NCBI GenBank assembly: GCA_003561495.1
Contig: PWWM01000215.1
Coordinates: 1 to 26,911, forward strand
DNA: 26,911 bases
Direction: 5' to 3'
DNA from: Gammaproteobacteria bacterium
GTDB taxonomy: Bacteria > Pseudomonadota > Gammaproteobacteria > Xanthomonadales > Wenzhouxiangellaceae
Shown: positions 16,408 through 25,169 of the stretch, in pieces
How the letters are laid out: every line of letters starts with the position of its first letter
Numbering within the stretch: the stretch's first letter is position 1
Notes under the pieces: generated by a model
What the model was told of the DNA's origin: nothing
Database searches by the model: none
Seen by the model: only the letters and a program-made list of their open reading frames with translations
Position numbers and translations under genes: made by a program

Positions 16408-17243
16408 ACCGAATTGATCAGCGATTTCAGTCGCTCAAGGCCCAGGGCAGGGTGGCCCTGGTCCCCTATGTCACCGCCGGCCATCCCGATCCGGGATTCA
16501 CGGTCGACATTTTGCATGCGGCCGTTGCCGCCGGTGCTGACCTGGTTGAACTCGGCATGCCGTTTTCCGATGTCATGGCCGATGGCCCGGTGATCCAGAA
16601 TGCCTGTGCCCGCGCCCTGGAGCAGGGCACCGGGCTTGACCATGTGCTCGCCATGGTGCGTGAATTTCGTCAACGCGACGATGAAACGCCCCTGGTTCTG
16701 ATGGGCTATACCAACCCGATCGAGCGGCGCGGCAGCGAGCGATTTGCCCGAGAGGCCGCCGAGGCCGGCGTGGATGCATTGCTGATTGTTGACTGCCCGG
16801 CCGACGAGGCCGGGGATCTGCATGGCCAGCTTGCTGCAAACGGCCTTCACCAGATTTTCCTGGTTGCGCCAACCACCACGCAGGCACGACTGGAGCGAAC
16901 CGCCGCACTGGCGGGAGGTTTTGTCTACCACGTCTCCATCAAGGGTGTCACCGGCGCCGCCACCCTGGATGTCGATGCCCTGGCCCCGATGCTCGAGAGC
17001 ATTCGCGTCCGGATGGATCTGCCGGTGGCGGTCGGTTTCGGAATTCGCAAGCCGGAGCAGGCCGCTTCAGTGGCTCGATTGGCCGACGCGGTGGTGATCG
17101 GTTCGGCCCTGGTGGAGCGACTGGATGAGTGTGATTCAAAAGATCAGGCGATTGAGGTCGTGACCGAATTCCTTGCCCCGGTGCGCCAGGCCATGGACAA
17201 TGGCAGCCCCGTAAACTCCGAAAAGGCTGTCAACCTGTCATGA
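16404..17243 (+). CDS. trpA: Tryptophan synthase alpha chain
   Basis: 279 residues. It cleaves indole-glycerol phosphate to indole, which is channelled to TrpB. Catalytic Glu49 (VELGMPFSD) and Asp60 (MADGPVIQ) fall at exactly the classical numbering, which supports the TTG start. That TTG overlaps the trpB stop (TTGA) and has GGAGGGG about 8 bases upstream. The last four bases overlap accD. Confidence 0.97.
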   Translation: MNRIDQRFQSLKAQGRVALVPYVTAGHPDPGFTVDILHAAVAAGADLVELGMPFSDVMADGPVIQNACARALEQGTGLDHVLAMVREFRQRDDETPLVLMGYTNPIERRGSERFAREAAEAGVDALLIVDCPADEAGDLHGQLAANGLHQIFLVAPTTTQARLERTAALAGGFVYHVSIKGVTGAATLDVDALAPMLESIRVRMDLPVAVGFGIRKPEQAASVARLADAVVIGSALVERLDECDSKDQAIEVVTEFLAPVRQAMDNGSPVNSEKAVNLS

Positions 17244-18169
17244 GCTGGTTCCAGAAACTGATGCCGGCGCGCATTCGCACCGAGGGCGGCAAGTCGCGCA
17301 AGGTTCCCGACGGGCTGTGGGTCAAGTGCAAATCCTGTGATGCCGTGCTTTACCAGCCCGAGCTGGAGCGCAATCTTTATGTGTGCCCGAAGTGCAACCA
17401 TCATCTCAGTCTGTCGGGCCGGGCACGACTGAAAGCGTTTCTTGATGAAGGCGATCATGTTGAGCTGGGTGCTGATTTGATGCCGGTGGACATGCTCAAG
17501 TTCCGTGATACCAAGAAGTACCGCGACCGGCTGGTGGCCACCCAGAAAAGCACCGGGGAGAATGACGCGCTGGTAGTGTTGCGTGGAAAATTGCTCGAGA
17601 TGGAAGTGGTTGCGTGCGCTTTCGATTTCCGTTTCATGGGCGGCTCCATGGGCTCGGTGGTCGGTGAGAAGTTCATGGTTGCGGTCTCGGAATGCCTGGA
17701 ACGCGGTGTGCCCCTGATCTGTTTTTCGGCCTCCGGGGGTGCACGCATGCAGGAAGGTCTGTTTTCGCTGATGCAGATGGCCAAGACTTCCGCGGGTCTG
17801 GCGCGCATGGCCGAAGAGGGTCTGCCGTTCATCTCGGTTCTGACTCATCCCACCACTGGCGGCGTATCGGCCAGCCTGGGCATGCTCGGTGATGTCAACC
17901 TGGCCGAACCCAATGCCCTGATCGGGTTTGCCGGGCCACGGGTGATCGAGCAAACCGTGCGGGAAAAACTTCCGGAAGGCTTTCAACGTTCCGAATTCCT
18001 GCTGGAAAAGGGCGCGATCGACCAGATTGTTGATCGGCGTGAATTGCGTCAGCGCATTCATGTCTTGCTGACCTTGATGCTTGGCACTCGCCAACCCGAA
18101 GTCCGAGAGGGCGAGTTGCTCGATCCGGACTCATCCGGCAGCGGTTCTGGAATATCCCGCCCCGAGTAG
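17240..18169 (+). CDS. accD: Acetyl-CoA carboxylase carboxyltransferase subunit beta
   Basis: 309 residues. With AccA it forms the carboxyltransferase that makes malonyl-CoA for fatty acid synthesis. The N-terminal zinc ribbon has Cys30, Cys33, Cys49 and Cys52 (C-x2-C-x15-C-x2-C). It is followed by the crotonase-like carboxyltransferase core with SASGGARMQEGLFSLMQMAKT and GGVSASLGMLGD. It overlaps trpA by four bases; folC begins six bases later. accD next to folC is the usual gammaproteobacterial arrangement. Confidence 0.97.
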   Translation: MSWFQKLMPARIRTEGGKSRKVPDGLWVKCKSCDAVLYQPELERNLYVCPKCNHHLSLSGRARLKAFLDEGDHVELGADLMPVDMLKFRDTKKYRDRLVATQKSTGENDALVVLRGKLLEMEVVACAFDFRFMGGSMGSVVGEKFMVAVSECLERGVPLICFSASGGARMQEGLFSLMQMAKTSAGLARMAEEGLPFISVLTHPTTGGVSASLGMLGDVNLAEPNALIGFAGPRVIEQTVREKLPEGFQRSEFLLEKGAIDQIVDRRELRQRIHVLLTLMLGTRQPEVREGELLDPDSSGSGSGISRPE

Positions 18170-18175
18170 ACCCGC

Positions 18176-19441
18176 TTGGCCGCCCACACCCTGGCAGACT
18201 GGCTGGAACTGCTGGAGTCCCGTTCGCCCGAGTCTCATATCGACCTGGGTCTGGATCGGGTTCTGCGGGTTCTCAATCGACTTGGACCGGCCCTTGGCGA
18301 TCGACCGGTCATCACCGTCGGCGGAACCAACGGCAAGGGCTCGGTCGTCGCTTACCTTGAGCAAATGGCCCTTGCGTCCGGTTATCGTACTTTTGCCTAC
18401 AGTTCACCCCACTTGCTGAGTTTCGGCGAGCGCATGCGGCTGGACGGTCACCCGGCCGAGGACGGGCAGATCGTGGCGGCCCTGGAGCAGGTCGAATCGG
18501 CCCGCGAGGATGTCCTCCTGACCTATTTCGAGCACGTCACCCTGGCCGGCCTGGCGCTTGCCGCCGGCTCGCCGTGCGATATCCTGTTGCTCGAGGTGGG
18601 CCTGGGCGGGCGCCTGGATGCCGTCAATGCTGTTGATCCGGATGTTTCGGTCATTACCTCCATTGCGCTGGATCATGCCGCCTGGCTTGGACGGACCCGG
18701 CTGGCGGTCGGGCGTGAAAAGGCCGGGATCGCCAGGTCGGGCAAGCCGTTGATCGTCGGGGAAAAGAAACTGCCCAGCGGTCTGATGGCCGTCCTTCAGG
18801 AAGGTGGCGCCGAGCTTTTTTTGGCCGGTCGGGACTTCAGGTGGCGCAACGGTCGAGAGAGTTTTATTCTGGCTACTTCGGTATCGCGGCGGAAATTCCC
18901 CGCCCCGGCGCTGGCCGGAAAATGGCAGCAGGCCAATGCTGCCTGTGCCGTGATGGCAATCGAGGCATTGGGTGATCGTTTATTTATCGACCATGAGGCG
19001 CTATGCCGGGGAATCTCCAGCGTACGGTTGCCCGGGCGCTTTCAGCGCATTGGCCATTCACCCGAAATCATTGTCGATGTGGCCCATAATCCGGCTGCCG
19101 CGCGGTGTCTGGCAGCCGCGCTGGGCCATGCCGAAGGCCCCAGCACGGCGGTCTTCAGCGCCTTGAATGACAAGGATATTTCGGGAATCGTCAAACCGCT
19201 GGACGGCTGCTTTGATCACTGGCTGGTGGCGCCCCTGTCCGGAACTCGTGGGCTGCCCGGTGAGGAAATCTCCGGCATGCTGGCGCGTGCCGCTGTCACC
19301 GGCAGCGTGGAAACGGTAGAATCAGTCCCTGAAGCGCTTCGATGCGCGCTTGAGCGTTCCGGCGATCACGGCAGAGTGGTCGTATTCGGATCCTTTCATA
19401 CCGTGGCCGCGGCCGCACCGCTATTGCAAACTCTCGAATAG
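18176..19441 (+). CDS. folC: Bifunctional folylpolyglutamate/dihydrofolate synthase
   Basis: 421 residues. It adds glutamate to dihydropteroate and to reduced folates. The ATP-binding loop is GTNGKGS (residues 50-56). LLEVGLGGRLDAVNAVDPDVSVITSIALDH and VDVAHNPAAARCLA are typical Mur-ligase-family landmarks. An in-frame stop (that of accD) lies just upstream, so the TTG at 18176 is the only start that keeps the conserved N-terminal helix. Its ribosome site is weak, suggesting coupling to accD. Confidence 0.95.
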   Translation: MAAHTLADWLELLESRSPESHIDLGLDRVLRVLNRLGPALGDRPVITVGGTNGKGSVVAYLEQMALASGYRTFAYSSPHLLSFGERMRLDGHPAEDGQIVAALEQVESAREDVLLTYFEHVTLAGLALAAGSPCDILLLEVGLGGRLDAVNAVDPDVSVITSIALDHAAWLGRTRLAVGREKAGIARSGKPLIVGEKKLPSGLMAVLQEGGAELFLAGRDFRWRNGRESFILATSVSRRKFPAPALAGKWQQANAACAVMAIEALGDRLFIDHEALCRGISSVRLPGRFQRIGHSPEIIVDVAHNPAAARCLAAALGHAEGPSTAVFSALNDKDISGIVKPLDGCFDHWLVAPLSGTRGLPGEEISGMLARAAVTGSVETVESVPEALRCALERSGDHGRVVVFGSFHTVAAAAPLLQTLE

Positions 19442-19447
19442 GACGCC

Positions 19448-20359
19448 ATGGACAAGGTTTTGAAACAGCGACTGATCGGCGCAACCATTCTGATTGCGCT
19501 GGCGGTCATTTTTGTTCCCATGCTGTTTGATGCGCCCGAGGAGGAACGTCTCAGCCGCGACATTCCCATTGACATGCCGGAGCGTCCGACAGACCGGCCC
19601 CAGAGGAGACGCATGCCGCTGGATGCCGAGCAAGCGCGTCAGCCGGCCGAAGCCGAGCCGCCGCGTACCATCGAGCCGGAGTTTCCCGATCCCGGACTGG
19701 ACGTGGATCCGGCGCCGGCTGTCCCGGAAGTCGAATCGGAGCGGCAACCGGAACGCGAGGCAGAACCTATCGATGAACCGACGATCGAGCCCGAGCCCGT
19801 TACGCCTACTGAACCTGATCCGGAACCCGAACCCGAACGAGAGCCATCCCCCGAGCCGGAGGTGATGGAAGGGTGGATGGTTCAGGTTGCCAGCTTTGGT
19901 TCCGAGACCACGGCCAGGGATATTGCCGAACGATTGGATGGTCTGGGCCATGCCGTCGTGGTTGACCGGCTGGTGCGCGGTGAGGTCGAATTGCATCGTG
20001 TGCGGACCGGTCCCTATGTCAGCTCGGCCGAAGCCGAGCGCGCGCGTGACCAGATTGCACGCACCGTCGCCGGGGTCGATCCGGTGGTTCGGCAGGGTGA
20101 AGCCGCCCAAGCCGAGGAGTTGACGCCGGGCTACGCGGTCCAGGTTGGATCTTTTGCCAGCCGCGACAATGCCCTGGCCCTGCTGGCCCGACTTGAGGAT
20201 CATGGCTTCGACGGCCTTATTCATTCCGAAGAAGTCGGCGGACGAACTATCCATCGCGTTCGCGCCGGATTTTCAGAGTCCCGGGAGCGGGCCGAGCAGG
20301 TTCTTGATGAATTGCTGGAGCAGGCGGGCCTGGAAGGGTTGGTGGTGTCGCATCCATGA
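19448..20359 (+). CDS. dedD: DedD-like cell-division protein with two SPOR domains
   Basis: 303 residues. A short cytoplasmic N-terminus, one membrane span (about 9-27) and a Pro/Glu-rich periplasmic linker (about 45-138) lead to two tandem SPOR domains, about 142-215 (WMVQVASFGSETTARDIAERL) and 227-301 (YAVQVGSFASRDNALALLARL). SPOR domains bind denuded septal glycan; DedD supports constriction in E. coli. The position between folC and cvpA matches dedD. The usual DedD has one SPOR domain, so the second copy is unusual. Six bases follow folC; its stop overlaps cvpA. Confidence 0.88.
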   Translation: MDKVLKQRLIGATILIALAVIFVPMLFDAPEEERLSRDIPIDMPERPTDRPQRRRMPLDAEQARQPAEAEPPRTIEPEFPDPGLDVDPAPAVPEVESERQPEREAEPIDEPTIEPEPVTPTEPDPEPEPEREPSPEPEVMEGWMVQVASFGSETTARDIAERLDGLGHAVVVDRLVRGEVELHRVRTGPYVSSAEAERARDQIARTVAGVDPVVRQGEAAQAEELTPGYAVQVGSFASRDNALALLARLEDHGFDGLIHSEEVGGRTIHRVRAGFSESRERAEQVLDELLEQAGLEGLVVSHP

Positions 20360-20865
20360 GTGCAGCGGATGTGGCGATCCTGGGCGTTTGCCTGGTCTCC
20401 ATGCTGGTCAGCCTGTTTCGGGGGTTCCTGCGCGAAGCCTTTTCGCTGCTGATCTGGGTGGTTGCCGTGTATGCCGCGCTGCAGGCCTCCGGGCCGCTGG
20501 CGCTGCAGATGGATCCGTGGATCGAAATGCCGTCGGTGCGCATCATCATTGCCTTTGTCGGGGTGTTCGTGCTGGTGCTGGTGGTCGGCGCGATGCTCAA
20601 CTACTTGTTGGGCAAGTTGATCGCCAGTACCGGTTTGAGTGGCACCGACCGTTTGTTCGGTGCACTGTTCGGTGCGTTGCGGGGCGTGGCAATCGTGATG
20701 GCGGCCGTCATCATCGCCCGTTTCACGCCCTTTCCCGAAGATCCCTGGTGGCAGGAGTCCAGGCTCCTGCCCGAATTCGAACGCCTGGCCATCTGGGCGG
20801 TCGATCAATTTCCCGAATCGGTGCAGGACCACGTGCCTGACCGGCAACAAGCGGAGTCTGACTGA
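20356..20865 (+). CDS. cvpA: CvpA family membrane protein
   Basis: 169 residues with about four membrane spans, starting SAADVAILGVCLVSMLVSLFRGFLREAF and containing the family-typical RGVAIVMAAVIIARFTPFPEDPWWQES near the C-terminal part. CvpA is named for a colicin V production requirement and has been linked to envelope integrity; its molecular action is unclear. ATGA overlap with the SPOR gene and a gap of only 3 bases to purF reproduce the classical cvpA-purF pair. Confidence 0.93.
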   Translation: MSAADVAILGVCLVSMLVSLFRGFLREAFSLLIWVVAVYAALQASGPLALQMDPWIEMPSVRIIIAFVGVFVLVLVVGAMLNYLLGKLIASTGLSGTDRLFGALFGALRGVAIVMAAVIIARFTPFPEDPWWQESRLLPEFERLAIWAVDQFPESVQDHVPDRQQAESD

Positions 20866-20868
20866 ATC

Positions 20869-22350
20869 ATGTGTGGAATCGTTGGAATTTATGGTCAATC
20901 GCCGGTTGCAGCGCGCTTGTATGACGCCATGACCATCCTGCAGCATCGCGGGCAGGATGCTGCCGGCATGACCACCCTGGACGATGGCCGCATGCGATCA
21001 GCCCGCGGCATCGGCCTGGTTCGCGATGTGTTCGGCGAGCAATCCCTGGCCGGCCTCAACGGCGAAGTCGGAATTGGCCATGTGCGCTATCCGACGGCTG
21101 GCTGTGATCGACCTGACGAAGCCCAGCCCATGTATGTCAATTCGCCCTGCGGTATCGCCCTGGGCCACAACGGCAACTTGATCAACTCTGAACGGCTCAG
21201 TGCCGAACTGTTCGAACAGGACCGACGTCATATCAACACCGAATCCGATTCAGAGGTGTTACTTAACGTGTTGGCCCACGAGCTGGCTTTGAATGCCGGC
21301 AATGGCATCGAACCGCAGTCGGTGTTCAACGCGGTCGATGGCCTGCATCGGCGCTGCAAGGGGGGGTACGCCGCAGTGGCGCTGATTGCCGGGGTCGGCT
21401 TGCTGGGATTTCGGGATCCCCAAGGCATTCGGCCAGTGGTGCTGGGCCGACGGGAATCCGCGCGCGGTGTGGAGCATATTCTGGCCTCTGAATCGGTGGT
21501 GCTGGATATTCTCGGCTTTGAGCTGATCGGCGATCTGGCCCCGGGCGAGGGTGTGCTGGTGACCCTGGATGGCCAATTGCATCGTTATCAGAGTCCCGAG
21601 GCGCGCAGTCATACACCGTGCATTTTCGAGTACGTTTACTTCGCCCGACCGGATTCGATGATCGATGATTTATCGATCTACAAGGTTCGCCTGCGCATGG
21701 GTGAAGCGCTGGCCGGAAAGATTCTCAGGGAGTGGCCCGATCACGACATCGACGTGGTCATCCCGGTGCCGGATACCTCGCGCACGGCCTGTCTGCCGCT
21801 GGCGCACATGCTCGGGGTCAAGTATCGCGAGGGTCTGATGAAAAACCGCTATATCGGTCGGACCTTCATCATGCCGGGGCAGGAAGAGCGGGCCCGATCG
21901 GTGCGTCGCAAACTCAACACCATTCCGCTGGAATTCCGGGGCAAGAATATTTTGTTGGTCGATGATTCCATCGTGCGTGGCACCACCTCGAAGCAGATCA
22001 TCCAGATGGCCCGCGAAGCCGGCGCCGCCAAGGTCTATCTGGCCTCGGCATCACCGCCGGTTCGCTATCCCAATGTCTACGGTATCGACATGCCGGCGGC
22101 CAGCGAACTGATCGCCTCCGGACGCACCGAGGAAGAAGTCTGCCAGGCCATCGGCGCCGATCGCCTGATCTACCAGGACCTGGCCGACCTCGAGAAAGCT
22201 GTGCGCGGCAAGAACCGCAAGCTGGACGGATTTGACAGTTCCTGTTTCAGCGGTCAGTACGTCACCGGTCTTGACGATGGCTATCTCGAGGAACTGGAAG
22301 CCCGACGCTCCGATGCCGTGCGCATGGAGCGGCGCCAGAACGCGGGCTAA
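20869..22350 (+). CDS. purF: Amidophosphoribosyltransferase
   Basis: 493 residues. It makes phosphoribosylamine from PRPP and glutamine, the first committed step of purine synthesis. The nucleophile Cys2 follows the initiator Met directly (MCGIVGIYG), so there is no propeptide, as in E. coli. ILQHRGQDAAGM and NGNL belong to the class II glutaminase domain; VIPVPDTSRTA and the PRPP loop LLVDDSIVRGTTSKQII mark the phosphoribosyltransferase domain. It ends the fimV-purF series; its stop codon lies within a hairpin. PurR-type control cannot be judged, since no promoter gap is visible upstream. Confidence 0.97.
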   Translation: MCGIVGIYGQSPVAARLYDAMTILQHRGQDAAGMTTLDDGRMRSARGIGLVRDVFGEQSLAGLNGEVGIGHVRYPTAGCDRPDEAQPMYVNSPCGIALGHNGNLINSERLSAELFEQDRRHINTESDSEVLLNVLAHELALNAGNGIEPQSVFNAVDGLHRRCKGGYAAVALIAGVGLLGFRDPQGIRPVVLGRRESARGVEHILASESVVLDILGFELIGDLAPGEGVLVTLDGQLHRYQSPEARSHTPCIFEYVYFARPDSMIDDLSIYKVRLRMGEALAGKILREWPDHDIDVVIPVPDTSRTACLPLAHMLGVKYREGLMKNRYIGRTFIMPGQEERARSVRRKLNTIPLEFRGKNILLVDDSIVRGTTSKQIIQMAREAGAAKVYLASASPPVRYPNVYGIDMPAASELIASGRTEEEVCQAIGADRLIYQDLADLEKAVRGKNRKLDGFDSSCFSGQYVTGLDDGYLEELEARRSDAVRMERRQNAG

Positions 22351-22361
22351 CGAGCCCGCGT
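22340..22361. terminator. Hairpin spanning the purF stop, between convergent genes
   Basis: ACGCGGGCT (22340-22348) pairs perfectly with AGCCCGCGT (22353-22361) around AACG. The purF stop codon TAA begins in the last base of the left arm. No T-run follows on the plus strand, so it may act as a Rho-dependent or 3'-end-protecting structure, or as a bidirectional barrier against transcripts of the convergent porin gene, whose stop is 8 bases further. Confidence 0.55.
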
Positions 22362-22368
22362 CTCGGGA

Positions 22369-23430
22369 TCAGCGGGCCAGTAGATTCCCGCTGGATAACA
22401 GTATGCGCATGCCGATTCCGGCGATGTTTTCATTCCCCGAGGTATCCCGGCTGATGCGGCGCAGGCCGCCGTGGACCGAGAAGCGCCGGTCGAAGCTGTA
22501 GCGAGCGCCGATGGCCAGGTAGTCGCCATCGTCCTGGTTTTCATCGTCGATGAAGCGGCCCAGGTTGGTCATGACATTCCAGTGGTCATCGATCCGGTAG
22601 CTGGCGGTCAGGAAGGCGAAATCGCCGTTTTCCAGGCCTTCTCCCCGGAATTCATAGTGCCCTCCCAGCGTCCAGCGTTCTCCACTCCAGCGTGCGCCCA
22701 GCTTGGTCCCGGTGCGCTTGTCCGGTCCCTGTTTGAATTCGCTGGCATCGATATGCGCCAGCATCAGTTCCACCGAGCCGACTGAATAGTTCATGGACAG
22801 CCCCCAGGCATGATTCCCTGACGTGCCACCCGAACCGATGTCGGAGACATCATCGACGGCTCCGAACAGCTCGAAGTCCAATTCGCCGATGCGGTGGGCA
22901 TAGCTGAGCGCGTTATCCACATAACTGCCATGGCCGAAGGCGCCGCCGGACCGACCAATATTTGCCCGAGACTGCAGAAATGTGGCATTGAGCGGGTCCC
23001 AGCCCAGTCCGGCCTTCTTGTAAGGCGTTTCCAGGCGTCCGACCAGCAGTCGTCCCCAGGGGCCTTCGATTCCGGCCTGGACTTCACGCTCCCGGGCGTC
23101 GCCGTCCTTGAGACCCTCCATGTCGACATTGAAGCCCAACCGTCCGATCACACGGGTGTTGCTCGTTACGCCGAAACCACCGTCGATGAAAAGGGCGCCC
23201 CAGTTGTGGCTGTTCTTGGTGCCGTTGCCCCAGCCATCGGTGAGGTGCCAGCCTTCCTTGTCGGCTTGCTTGGCTGCGGATCCGTCGACATGAATCAGTT
23301 CGGGTTGCAGGCGAAGCAGGATGCTGAAATGGGGATCTCCCGTGTCGCCGGCATGGCTCGAAACAGTCTTGAAAGCAGCCATTGCAAGAATCGCCGCCAG
23401 ACAGGCGGCGTGTAGAGGAGGGGCATTCAT
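22369..23430 (-). CDS. Porin-like outer-membrane protein
   Basis: 353 residues from the ATG at 23430, chosen because AAGGAGT lies 5 bases upstream; a longer frame from 23469 has no such site. It has a signal peptide (1-27, ending SSHA). The mature part is rich in alternating beta strands with Gly/aromatic turns, for example GPWGRLLVGRLETPYKK and YAHRIGELDFELFGAVDD, as in Gram-negative general porins (OmpC/PhoE-like fold). It ends in SSGNLLAR, not in the aromatic residue usual for Bam-assembled barrels; GIGMRILL just before may be the last strand. It starts two bases after the small membrane protein gene, so it is probably the last gene of the sqr operon. Its substrate is unknown. Confidence 0.8.
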   Translation of the reverse strand: MNAPPLHAACLAAILAMAAFKTVSSHAGDTGDPHFSILLRLQPELIHVDGSAAKQADKEGWHLTDGWGNGTKNSHNWGALFIDGGFGVTSNTRVIGRLGFNVDMEGLKDGDAREREVQAGIEGPWGRLLVGRLETPYKKAGLGWDPLNATFLQSRANIGRSGGAFGHGSYVDNALSYAHRIGELDFELFGAVDDVSDIGSGGTSGNHAWGLSMNYSVGSVELMLAHIDASEFKQGPDKRTGTKLGARWSGERWTLGGHYEFRGEGLENGDFAFLTASYRIDDHWNVMTNLGRFIDDENQDDGDYLAIGARYSFDRRFSVHGGLRRISRDTSGNENIAGIGMRILLSSGNLLAR

Positions 23431-23432
23431 GA

Positions 23433-23774
23433 TTACTCCTTGTGTGCGAATAGAGTGGCCGGCGGCCAAAGCAACAAGGCCGACAGCGCGGTGGCGGCCA
23501 GGCCGGCTCCGAACAGGGCCAGCCAGTCAAGCAGCCCGGCGAGATCAGCATGGGTGGCCGAGGTCAGCCAAGGGCCCAGCGCGAGGGTCAGCAGGCCGAC
23601 CACGATGCCGCCGATCAGTGCCAACGGAAGTCCCCGCCTCCAGGATCGCTGCGGACGCCGCAGGACGAGGGCGATGAAAATGATTTCAACCACGATGACC
23701 AGTCCGATCACCGGCAGGAAAGGCCGAATGGTCTCGAGGATCACCGCAAGAATGCCGAATAGTGAAAATGCCAT
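23433..23774 (-). CDS. Small integral membrane protein in the sqr operon
   Basis: 113 residues with three or four membrane spans (about 5-36, 49-71 and 80-104) and an Arg-rich cytoplasmic loop (LRRPQRSWRRG). No cofactor motif is seen. It begins one base after the sqr stop and ends two bases before the porin start, so it must be co-translated with both. From memory it resembles small proteins annotated DUF5368 near sulfide-oxidation genes, but I cannot confirm this. A membrane anchor or partner for the quinone oxidoreductase is a guess from context. Confidence 0.75.
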   Translation of the reverse strand: MAFSLFGILAVILETIRPFLPVIGLVIVVEIIFIALVLRRPQRSWRRGLPLALIGGIVVGLLTLALGPWLTSATHADLAGLLDWLALFGAGLAATALSALLLWPPATLFAHKE

Positions 23775-23775
23775 G

Positions 23776-25143
23776 TCAGATACGCCCGCGCAGCATAGCG
23801 TTATAGGCCGGTTGCAGCATGCGGTCCTTCATGACCCACGGCACCCAGTGTTCCCGGTACGGGCTGATGAACGGAAATGAGGGCACCATATTGAGCTCGT
23901 AATCGAACTCGACGAGTATGCCTCGTCCGCGCCCGGTAATCAGCGGGCATGATGTGTATCCATCATAGCTGGCCGTGGGTTCTCGGCCGGCGATGATCTC
24001 GATCAGGTTCTGTACCGCCACCGGCACCTGGGCCTTGACGCTGGCGGCCGTCTTGCCGATCGGTGTGCCGACGCAATCGCCGGCGCCGAACACATTGGCG
24101 TAGCGTCGATGCTGCATGCTGTGCGAATCGACTTCCAGCCAGTTGCCATCCTCGGCAAACGGACCTTGCTGCCAGGCGAGCAGACTGTTGCCGAGCGCAT
24201 CCGGCGCGCGCATGGGGGGCACGACATGAATGAAATCATAATCGATGGATTGATCGCCGTCGGCTGTCGCGAAGATTGCCCGCTTGCGCTCCGGTTCAAT
24301 GCCCTTGAGACGATGATGCCAGTCGATGGAGATGCCGCGGTCGGGAAATTCACGCTTCAGAAAGGCGTCCATGTCGGGCTGAGAAAACAGTCCCGAACCG
24401 GGTGACTGATACCTCATGGCAAGCCGGTCGCGGTTGCCCCGGCGCCGGGCGAGGTCTTCGGTCAACATGGCCACTTTCAGCGGGGCACCGGCGCATTTGA
24501 TGCCGCCGGGTGCTCGAGTGAACAGGCCGGTTCCGCCACTGCGGGTGAATTCATCGATCATGGCCCAAGTGCGTTCGGCGTGTTCGGGACTGTCGTAGAC
24601 ACAGCCGATTCCCTGCTCACCGATCAGCTCGGGTGACATGCCCTCGATTGCATCGAAATCGAGTTTCAGTCCGGTGGTCACCAGCAGGAAGTCGTAGTCG
24701 ATGGTCTGTCCGGAAGCGGTAGCGACCCGGTTGGCTTCCGGGTCGAACTCGACGACCATGTCCTGAATCCAGTCGACCGAGCCGGGCAGATATCGGGCAT
24801 TGCTGTCGATCAACTTGTTCGATTTCCAGCTACCCGTGGCCACCAGGGTCAATCCGGGCTGGTAAATGTGACGCTGACGCGAATCAATGATGGTGATGCG
24901 CGCGCCATCGAGGCTTCTCGAAAGCCGATTGGCTGCCGCGATACCGGCCGCCCCGGCGCCGACAATGACGATGTTGGCGCGCGTCTCGATCGCGCCAGCC
25001 GTTGGCGAGGTGAGCAACCCGCCGCCGATCAAGGCGACGGAGGTCCCCAGTCCCGCAGCCTGAAGCAGACGTCGACGACTGGTGTCGACATCCTCGGAAG
25101 GTTTCACCAGCTCGAGCTTTGAGTGATTGATGCGTCGTGTCAT
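23776..25143 (-). CDS. sqr: Sulfide:quinone oxidoreductase, type II-like, with Tat signal
   Basis: 455 residues. It oxidises sulfide and passes electrons to quinone at the membrane. Residues 21-51 form a twin-arginine signal (TSRRRLLQAAGLG, hydrophobic core, then TAGA). The FAD motif is IVGAGAAGIAAANRLS (60-75). Cys217 in GGIKCAGAPLK and Cys399 in GYTSCPLITGRG match the redox-active pair of type II SQRs, the class that includes the mitochondrial enzyme; Cys181 and Cys357 are additional. FDYELNMVPSFPF and the C-terminal helix are also family features. A Tat signal is unusual: most SQRs have none. A small membrane protein and a porin follow with gaps of one and two bases. It may be a periplasmic detoxifying or energy-yielding SQR; a flavocytochrome c-like flavoprotein is the alternative. 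Confidence 0.85.
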   Translation of the reverse strand: MTRRINHSKLELVKPSEDVDTSRRRLLQAAGLGTSVALIGGGLLTSPTAGAIETRANIVIVGAGAAGIAAANRLSRSLDGARITIIDSRQRHIYQPGLTLVATGSWKSNKLIDSNARYLPGSVDWIQDMVVEFDPEANRVATASGQTIDYDFLLVTTGLKLDFDAIEGMSPELIGEQGIGCVYDSPEHAERTWAMIDEFTRSGGTGLFTRAPGGIKCAGAPLKVAMLTEDLARRRGNRDRLAMRYQSPGSGLFSQPDMDAFLKREFPDRGISIDWHHRLKGIEPERKRAIFATADGDQSIDYDFIHVVPPMRAPDALGNSLLAWQQGPFAEDGNWLEVDSHSMQHRRYANVFGAGDCVGTPIGKTAASVKAQVPVAVQNLIEIIAGREPTASYDGYTSCPLITGRGRGILVEFDYELNMVPSFPFISPYREHWVPWVMKDRMLQPAYNAMLRGRI

Positions 25144-25169
25144 GATCGATTCTCGATATTTTCCAGCCC

